Shown in pieces: positions 36,935 through 42,724 of a stretch of DNA of 42,724 nucleotides. The notes under the pieces were generated by a model. It was not told the origin of the DNA. It saw nothing but the letters and a program-made list of their open reading frames with translations, and made no database searches. The position numbers and the translations under genes were made by a program. Source of the stretch: Actinomycetota bacterium (GTDB lineage: Bacteria; Actinomycetota; Actinomycetes; Mycobacteriales; HKI-0501); contig JAVEDU010000046.1 in NCBI GenBank assembly GCA_030840805.1, forward strand, positions 1 to 42,724. The letters run 5' to 3'. Positions within the stretch are counted from its first letter, which is position 1. Each line of letters starts with the position of its first letter.

Positions 36935-38623
36935 TCAGCTCTGCACCGCGCGCTTCTCCTCGCCCTCGAGCTCCTGGGCCCACGGGGCCAGGTGGGGGAA
37001 CTTGAGGTCGAACGCCGGCCGCTCCGAACGGATCCGGGGCAGCGAGACGAAGTTGTGCCGCGGCGGCGGGCAGGACGTCGCCCACTCCAGCGAGTTGCCG
37101 TGACCCCACGGGTCGTCCACCTCGACCACGCGGCCGAGCTTGTACGACTTCCACACATTCCACAGGAACGGCAGGGTCGAGGCGCCGAGCACGAACGAGA
37201 AGATCGTCGAGACGGTGTTCAGCGTGGTGAACCCGTCGGTCGGCAGGTAGTCCGCGTACCGGCGCGGCATGCCCTCGTTGCCCAGCCAGTGCTGGACGAG
37301 GAACGTGCCGTTGAAGCCGATGCTGGTCAGCCAGAAGTGGACCTTGCCCAGCCGCTCGTCGAGCATGCGCCCGGTCATCTTCGGGAACCAGAAGTACACA
37401 CCGGCGTAGGTGGCGTACACGATCGTGCCGAAGAGCACGTAGTGGAAGTGCGCGACCACGAAGTACGAGTCGGAGACGTGGAAGTCGATCGGCGGCGCGG
37501 CGAGCAGGACGCCCGACAGGCCACCGAACAGGAACGTCACCAGGAAGCCGAGCGAGAACAGCATCGGCGTCTCGAACGTGAGCTGCCCGCGCCACATCGT
37601 GCCGATCCAGTTGAAGAACTTGATACCGGTCGGGACCGCGATGAGGAACGAGAGGAACGAGAAGAACGGCAGCAGCACCTTGCCGGTCGCGAACATGTGG
37701 TGCGCCCACACGGTCATCGCCAGGGCGGCGATGGCGAGCGTGGCCGCCACCAGGCCCTTGTAACCGAACAGCGGCTTGCGGCTGAACACCGGGAAGATCT
37801 CGCTCACGATGCCGAAGAACGGCAGCGCGACGATGTACACCTCGGGGTGTCCGAAGAACCAGAACAGGTGCTGCCACAGGATCGGCCCGTACTCACCGTC
37901 GAAGATCTTCGCGCCGAGATGCCGGTCCGCGACCAGAGCCGCGAACGTGGCGGCGAGGATCGGGAAGACGAGCAGCGCGAGCAGCGCCGTCACCAGGATG
38001 TTCCAGGTGAAGATCGGCATCCGGAACATCGTCATGCCGGGGGCGCGCATGGTCAGGATCGACGTGATCATGTTGACCGAGCCGAGGATCGTGCCCAGAC
38101 CGGAGATGATCAGGCCGACGAGCCACATGTCCGCACCGGCGCCCGGCGAGTGCACCGCGGAGTTCAGCGGCGCATAGGCGAACCAGCCGAAGTCCGCCGC
38201 CCCGCCGGGGGTGATGAAGCCCAGCACCGTGATCGTGCCACCGAACAGGTACAGCCAGTACGAGAAGGCGTTGAGCCGCGGGAACGCGACGTCCGGCGCA
38301 CCGATCTGCAGCGGGACGATGTAGTTGGCGAACGCGAACACCAGGGGCGTCGCGAACAGCAGCAACATGATCGTGCCGTGCATGGTGAAGAGCTGGTTGA
38401 ACTGCTCGTTCGACAGGTACTGCAGGCCCGGGCGGGCCAGCTCCCCGCGCATGAGCAGGGCGAGCAGGCCACCGATCAGGAAGAACCCGAACGAGGTGCC
38501 CAGATACATCAGACCGATCGTCTTGGCGTCGGTCGTGCGCAGCATGCGGAGAAGGGCGTTGCCCTTCACCGGCTCCCGCACGGGCCAGGGCCGCGTGACG
38601 ATGGGCTGAGGTGCGATGGTCAC
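36935..38623 (-). CDS. ctaD: Cytochrome c oxidase subunit I, copy 1
   Basis: This 562-residue haem-copper oxidase subunit of the aa3 type reduces O2 in the membrane. Ligand motifs are intact: TMHGTIM (haem a), [17 protein letters not shown] (CuB His and cross-linked Tyr, with the D-channel Glu), AHHMFATG (CuB) and HFHYVLFG (haems a3 and a). K-channel FGYKG and D-channel GAPDVAFPR are present, so it is an A1-type pump. The GTG at 38623 follows GGAGGG. The place next to serB matches the mycobacterial ctaD. The other subunits are not in the window. Confidence 0.95.
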   Translation of the reverse strand: MTIAPQPIVTRPWPVREPVKGNALLRMLRTTDAKTIGLMYLGTSFGFFLIGGLLALLMRGELARPGLQYLSNEQFNQLFTMHGTIMLLLFATPLVFAFANYIVPLQIGAPDVAFPRLNAFSYWLYLFGGTITVLGFITPGGAADFGWFAYAPLNSAVHSPGAGADMWLVGLIISGLGTILGSVNMITSILTMRAPGMTMFRMPIFTWNILVTALLALLVFPILAATFAALVADRHLGAKIFDGEYGPILWQHLFWFFGHPEVYIVALPFFGIVSEIFPVFSRKPLFGYKGLVAATLAIAALAMTVWAHHMFATGKVLLPFFSFLSFLIAVPTGIKFFNWIGTMWRGQLTFETPMLFSLGFLVTFLFGGLSGVLLAAPPIDFHVSDSYFVVAHFHYVLFGTIVYATYAGVYFWFPKMTGRMLDERLGKVHFWLTSIGFNGTFLVQHWLGNEGMPRRYADYLPTDGFTTLNTVSTIFSFVLGASTLPFLWNVWKSYKLGRVVEVDDPWGHGNSLEWATSCPPPRHNFVSLPRIRSERPAFDLKFPHLAPWAQELEGEEKRAVQS

Positions 38624-38902
38624 CGATACCCTCCAGGCATCTGTCAGTCGCGCGGGCACGGTGCGCCCGAAACACGCCTCGGCAGCACAATAGCCCGTGG
38701 TCGGAGGCCGTCTCCTCCCGGGTGGGGCGCGGCGCCGGGTGAGCCGGACGGATCAGCGATCCGGACAGATGGGACGCTCGACACGGTCGGGAATCACCCG
38801 GCGGTCCCGCGCCTTGGGTCGGGTGGTTGTCCGGCGCGTCCATGCGGGTCGCCGGGGGTCTCGGCCACCCATCCGAACTCTTGCCCGACCGAGGGAGACC
38901 GC

Positions 38903-40156
38903 TTGTCCGCCGCCCCCGAGACCACCCCGTCCGCCCCCGTGGCGGAGGAGGCGCCCGCGCCCCCGTCCCGGCGGGAACGGCTCCAGCTCATCGGAGTGCT
39001 CGGCGCCCTCAGCGCGCTCGGACCGCTGTCGATCGACCTCTACCTCCCGGCCTTCCCGGCGCTCGCCGCCGACCTCGGCAGCCGGGAGTCCTCCATCCAG
39101 CTCACGCTCACCGCGTGCCTCGCCGGGCTGGCGCTCGGGCAGGCCTTCGTGGGGCCGATCTCCGACGCGCTCGGGCGGCGGCGGCCCCTGCTGATCGGGC
39201 TCGGGCTGTACGTGCTGGCGTCCGTGGTGTGCGCGCTGTCGGACTCGACGACGGCGCTCGTCGCCGGCCGGTTCCTCCAGGGCCTGGCCGGGGCGGCCGG
39301 CATCGTGGTCGCCCGGGCGGTGGTCCGTGACCTCCACGCGGGCAGCGCCGCGGCGCGGTTCTTCTCCCGGCTCATGCTGGTCACCGGGCTCGCGCCGATC
39401 CTGGCGCCGGTGTTCGGCTCGGAGCTGCTGCGGCTCACCTCGTGGCGGGGCCTGTTCTGGGTGCTGACCGCCGTCGGCGTGCTGCTGCTCGGGCTCGTCG
39501 CGGTGGGCCTGCGCGAGACGCTGCCCCCGGAGCGCCGCCGCGACGGCAGCATCGCCGACACGGCGCGCACCTACCGCACGCTCGCCACCGACCGGATCTT
39601 CATGGGGTACGCGCTGTCGGGTGGGCTCTCGTTCGCCGCCCTGTTCGCGTACATCTCCGGGTCCTCGTTCGTGCTCCAGGGCGTGTACGGCATCTCCCCG
39701 CAGGCGTACGGGCTGCTGTTCGGGCTGAACTCCCTCGGGCTGACGATCGCGAGCCAGGTCAACGGCCGGCTGGTCGACCGCGTCCCGCTACGGACCCTGC
39801 TGCGGGTGGGACTGCTCATCACGTCCGGCGGTGGCCTGCTGCTCGTCGTCGTGGCCGCGACGGACCTCGGCGGGCTCGTCGGCGTCTCGACGGCGCTGTT
39901 CCTGGTGGCGAGCGGGATCGGGTTCGTGATGCCGAACTCCACCGCGCTCGCCCTGGCGGACCACCCGGAGGCGGCCGGGACGGCGTCGGCGCTGCTCGGC
40001 GCGCTGCAGTTCGTGGTGGGGGCGGCCGCGGCGCCGCTGGTCGGGGTGTTCGCGAACGGCACGGCGCTGCCGATGGCCGTGGTGATCGCGGTGGCCGGTG
40101 TCGGCGGTCTGGTCGCCCTCGGCGCCCTGGCCCGGCCACACCCCACTGCGCGTTGA
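38903..40156 (+). CDS. MFS drug efflux transporter, Bcr/CflA family
   Basis: This 417-residue, about 12-helix transporter begins with a Pro/Ala-rich tail. The opening LGALSALGPLSIDLYLPAFPALAADL, the motif A region GPISDALGRRRPLLIGLGLY and FLQGLAGAAGIVVARAVVRDL are Bcr/CflA signatures. It probably exports a toxic compound in exchange for protons; the substrate is unknown. I chose TTG 38903 because GAGGGAGA lies just upstream and no better start exists before the conserved part. It splits the two ctaD copies. Confidence 0.9.
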   Translation: MSAAPETTPSAPVAEEAPAPPSRRERLQLIGVLGALSALGPLSIDLYLPAFPALAADLGSRESSIQLTLTACLAGLALGQAFVGPISDALGRRRPLLIGLGLYVLASVVCALSDSTTALVAGRFLQGLAGAAGIVVARAVVRDLHAGSAAARFFSRLMLVTGLAPILAPVFGSELLRLTSWRGLFWVLTAVGVLLLGLVAVGLRETLPPERRRDGSIADTARTYRTLATDRIFMGYALSGGLSFAALFAYISGSSFVLQGVYGISPQAYGLLFGLNSLGLTIASQVNGRLVDRVPLRTLLRVGLLITSGGGLLLVVVAATDLGGLVGVSTALFLVASGIGFVMPNSTALALADHPEAAGTASALLGALQFVVGAAAAPLVGVFANGTALPMAVVIAVAGVGGLVALGALARPHPTAR

Positions 40157-40214
40157 TCATGGGGCTTGCAACAGACACGCCGGCGTGTCGTGTTGCAAAG
40201 TCCATGATCAACGC
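40150..40214. terminator. Long hairpin at convergent gene ends, family copy 2
   Basis: GCGTTGATCATGG (40150-40162) pairs with CCATGATCAACGC (40202-40214). After a short internal mismatch, TTGCAACA pairs with TGTTGCAA, then GACACG with CGTGTC around the loop CCGG. It starts within the last codons of the MFS gene and faces the ctaD copy 2 stop. It shares most bases with the hairpin at 25143-25197, including a C-G to A-T exchange on both sides of the stem. Confidence 0.7.
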
Positions 40215-40252
40215 GGGGGTGTGGGGGTGGGGGTGCGGCGCGGAGGTGGGGC

Positions 40253-41971
40253 TCAGGCCTGTACCGCGCGCCGTTCCTCGCCCTCGACCTGCTGGGCCCA
40301 CGGGGCCAGGTGGGGGAACTTCTGGTCGAACGCCGGCCGCTCCGAGCGGATCCGCGGCAACGAGACGAAGTTGTGCCGCGGCGGCGGACACGAGGTGGCC
40401 CACTCGAGCCCGGCCCCGTACCCCCACGGATCGTCCACCGTGACGACCCGGCCCATCGTGTACGACTTCCACACGTTCCACAGGAACGGCAGCATCGAGG
40501 CCCCGAGCACGAACGAGCCGACGGTCGAGATCGTGTTCAGCGTGGTGAACCCGTCGGTCGGCAGGTAGTCCGCGTACCGGCGCGGCATGCCCTCGTTCCC
40601 GAGCCAGTGCTGCACCAGGAACGTCAGGTGGAACCCGATCATCGTGAGCCAGAAGTGCAGCTTGCCGAGTCGGTCGTCCAGCATCCGCCCGGTCATCTTC
40701 GGGAACCAGAAGTACACACCCGCATAGGTGGCGAACACGATCGTCCCGAACAGCACGTAGTGGAAGTGCGCGACCACGAAGTACGAGTCGGTCACGTGGA
40801 AGTCGATCGGCGGGGCCGCGAGCAGCACCCCGGACAGCCCGCCGAACAGGAACGTCACCAGGAAGCCGAGCGAGAACAGCATCGGCGTCTCGAACGTGAG
40901 CTGCCCGCGCCACATCGTCCCGATCCAGTTGAAGAACTTGATCCCGGTCGGCACCGCGATCAGATACGACAGGAACGAGAAGAACGGCAGCAGCACCTTG
41001 CCGGTGGCGAACATGTGGTGCGCCCAGACGGTCATCGACAGCCCCGCGATGAGCAGCGTCGCGCCGACCATGCCCTTGTAGCCGAACAGGGGCTTGCGGC
41101 TGAACACCGGGATCACCTCGCTCACGATGCCGAAGAACGGCAGCGCCACGATGTACACCTCGGGGTGTCCGAAGAACCAGAACAGGTGCTGCCACAGGAT
41201 CGGCCCGCCGGACTCCGGCTCGAACACCTTCGCGCCGAGATGCCGGTCCGCCAGGAGCACGGCCAGCATCGCCGCGAGCATGGGGAACACCAGCAGCGCG
41301 AGCAGCGCCGTCACCAGGATGTTCCAGGTGAAGATCGGCATCCGGAACATCGTCATGCCGGGGGCGCGCAACGTCATGACCGTGGTGACCATGTTGACCG
41401 AGCCGAGGATCGTCCCGAGCCCGGAGAGCAGCAACCCGACGATCCACATGTCGGCGCCGGCCCCGGGCGAGTGGACCGCGGAGTTCAGCGGCGCGTACGC
41501 GGTCCAGCCGAAGTCCGCCGCCCCGCCGGGCGTCACGAAGCCGAGCACGACGATCGTCCCGCCGAACAGGTACAGCCAGTAGGCGAACGCGTTCAGCCGG
41601 GGGAACGCGACGTCCGGCGCGCCGATCTGCAGCGGCACGATGTAGTTGGCGAACGCGAACACCAGGGGCGTGGCGAACAGCAGCAACATGATCGTGCCGT
41701 GCATGGTGAAGAGCTGGTTGTACTGCTCGCTCGACAGGAACTGCAGCCCCGGGCGGGCCAGCTCCCCGCGCATGAGCAGCGCCATCAGCCCGCCCAGGAT
41801 GAAGAACGCGAACGACGTCGACAGGTACATCAACCCGATCGTCTTGGCGTCCGTCGTCCGGATCATCCGCAGCAGGGCGTTGCCCTTGACCGGAGCCCGC
41901 ACGGGCCAGGGCCGCGTGGGGATGGGCCGCGGCACCAGTTCGGCCGGCCGGGTCTGTTCGGGTGCTGCCAC
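40253..41971 (-). CDS. ctaD: Cytochrome c oxidase subunit I, copy 2
   Basis: This 572-residue protein is closely similar to copy 1 and has all haem, CuB, K- and D-channel motifs, so it should be functional. The N-terminus is longer and differs ([20 protein letters not shown]). One extra residue occurs in the loop [10 protein letters not shown], against DGEYGPILW in copy 1. The C-termini are nearly the same. The GTG at 41971 follows GGGGGT. It may be an alternative oxidase subunit for other oxygen or growth conditions, which is inferred. It lies divergent from the TetR gene. Confidence 0.94.
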   Translation of the reverse strand: MAAPEQTRPAELVPRPIPTRPWPVRAPVKGNALLRMIRTTDAKTIGLMYLSTSFAFFILGGLMALLMRGELARPGLQFLSSEQYNQLFTMHGTIMLLLFATPLVFAFANYIVPLQIGAPDVAFPRLNAFAYWLYLFGGTIVVLGFVTPGGAADFGWTAYAPLNSAVHSPGAGADMWIVGLLLSGLGTILGSVNMVTTVMTLRAPGMTMFRMPIFTWNILVTALLALLVFPMLAAMLAVLLADRHLGAKVFEPESGGPILWQHLFWFFGHPEVYIVALPFFGIVSEVIPVFSRKPLFGYKGMVGATLLIAGLSMTVWAHHMFATGKVLLPFFSFLSYLIAVPTGIKFFNWIGTMWRGQLTFETPMLFSLGFLVTFLFGGLSGVLLAAPPIDFHVTDSYFVVAHFHYVLFGTIVFATYAGVYFWFPKMTGRMLDDRLGKLHFWLTMIGFHLTFLVQHWLGNEGMPRRYADYLPTDGFTTLNTISTVGSFVLGASMLPFLWNVWKSYTMGRVVTVDDPWGYGAGLEWATSCPPPRHNFVSLPRIRSERPAFDQKFPHLAPWAQQVEGEERRAVQA

Positions 41972-42066
41972 GGTGACCCCCAGGTCTTGCCGTCGACACG
42001 CCTCGGCATGCACCCTAGCGCCGCGCGCCTCCGGTCTGCGCCCCGATGCCCCGGTACGCTCGTCCG

Positions 42067-42724
42067 ATGCCCAGGCCGAGCGCGCCCCTGCTGAGCAAGC
42101 AGCGCATCGTCGACGCCGCCACCGCGATCGTCGACGCGGAGGGCATGGACGCGCTGTCCACCCGCCGGCTCGCGGCCGAGCTGCACGTCCGGGCGCCGTC
42201 GCTGTACAACCACTTCGCGACCAAGGACGAGATCCTCGACGCCGTCGGCGACGCGATCATCGCCCGGGTCGACATCTCGATGTTCCGGGCGCATCCCTGG
42301 GACGTGGCGCTCGAGCTGTGGGCGCGCGCGTACCGGGCCGCGTTCGCGGCGCACCCGAACCTCGTGCCGTTCCTGGTGCGGGGGCCGGCCCGGCGGCCGG
42401 CGGCGCTGCGGCTCGCCGACGCCGTGTACGGCACGCTGCTCGACGCGGGGTGGCCCCCCGGCCCCGCCACCCGCATCGCCGCGAGCCTGCGGTACTTCGT
42501 CGCGGGGTCGGCGCTGGGCTCGTTCGCGCTGGGGTTCCCGGACGACCCGGCGCTGTACGCGGACGAGTACCCGCACCTGACCGACGCCCACCGGCTGCGC
42601 GAGCACCGGCACCGGGTGGACGAGGGGGCGTTCGAACTCGGCCTGACCACGCTGGTGGACGGCTACCGCACGCTGTACGCCGAGGTCGTCGAGGGGCGGC
42701 CCGCCGGCACGGACGGACCGGCCC
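42067..42724 (+). CDS. TetR-family regulator, 3' end beyond window
   Basis: About 219 codons are visible from the ATG at 42067, with no stop before the window end. The N-terminal HTH reads [51 protein letters not shown]. The C-terminal part ([41 protein letters not shown]) resembles the TetR_C ligand domain. It is divergent from ctaD copy 2 with a 95-base gap, so it could repress that gene or itself. The ligand is unknown. Confidence 0.88.
   Translation, partial: MPRPSAPLLSKQRIVDAATAIVDAEGMDALSTRRLAAELHVRAPSLYNHFATKDEILDAVGDAIIARVDISMFRAHPWDVALELWARAYRAAFAAHPNLVPFLVRGPARRPAALRLADAVYGTLLDAGWPPGPATRIAASLRYFVAGSALGSFALGFPDDPALYADEYPHLTDAHRLREHRHRVDEGAFELGLTTLVDGYRTLYAEVVEGRPAGTDGPA

Noticed and set aside
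36992-38900. Very long open frame antisense to ctaD copy 1, running into the MFS gene
   Set aside because: The translation before residue 38903 is Arg/Glu/His/Gly-rich antisense text without domains. It is open only because stops are rare in high-GC DNA. The true gene starts at TTG 38903 after a good ribosome site.
40310-42066. Plus-strand open frame antisense to ctaD copy 2
   Set aside because: It is a mirror of a clearly functional subunit I gene, with repetitive charged composition and no recognisable fold.

Overview
The window is very GC-rich DNA with GTG, ATG and TTG starts, many 4-base ATGA/GTGA gene overlaps and long antisense open frames. Gene content and order point to an actinobacterium of the Pseudonocardiales/Mycobacteriales side. 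The order pncB / clpS-DUF2017-mec-cysO-cysM / murI-MBL hydrolase / rph-rdgB is that of Mycobacterium tuberculosis Rv1330c-Rv1341, and ctaD next to serB is that of Rv3043c-Rv3042c. A red-type RuBisCO operon adds the potential for CO2 fixation, as is known for some Pseudonocardia. The genus is inferred, not shown.

Layout. 1-3100: an XRE/DUF5753 regulator with matching palindromes on both sides, then a secreted TAP-type peptidase with a duplicated 3' end. 3.4-9.3 kb: the carbon-fixation block, made of an orphan NuoF-like flavoprotein, a CBS-domain protein, cbbL, cbbS, cbbX and a cbbR-like LysR gene. 9.3-12.3 kb: a GAF histidine kinase and NarL-type regulator, divergent from phosphoribulokinase (prk), with a DevR/DosR-like palindrome between them. 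12.4-16.4 kb: small proteins, a MauE-DsbA-Bcp thiol/peroxide cluster, a cupin, an S4 protein, a PAP2 phosphatase broken by a stop codon, and tRNA-Leu(TAG). 16.6-24.5 kb: a DJ-1/PfpI protein, then a long leftward series (murI, MBL phosphodiesterase-like, two glycosyltransferases, SGNH hydrolase, rph, rdgB, methyltransferase, VOC protein). 24.6-34 kb: a small membrane protein, the CysM/CysO/Mec cysteine pathway, DUF2017, clpS, a four-gene ABC importer, then pncB-pncA. 34-42.7 kb: a secreted protein with a short collagen-like stretch, a PTH2-like protein, serB, two ctaD paralogues on either side of a Bcr/CflA efflux pump, and a TetR gene cut by the window end.

How it works together. PRK makes ribulose bisphosphate, RuBisCO fixes CO2 onto it and CbbX reactivates RuBisCO, under CbbR and perhaps under the two-component system beside prk. 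PncA and PncB salvage NAD. Mec, CysO and CysM make cysteine through a protein-bound thiocarboxylate.

The points most worth following are: the DevR-like box between the two-component genes and prk; a family of three long hairpins placed exactly at convergent gene ends; the palindrome pair around the XRE gene; the orphan NuoF-CBS pair beside RuBisCO; the doubly damaged PAP2 gene; and the two ctaD copies that share 77- and 79-base identical tracts.
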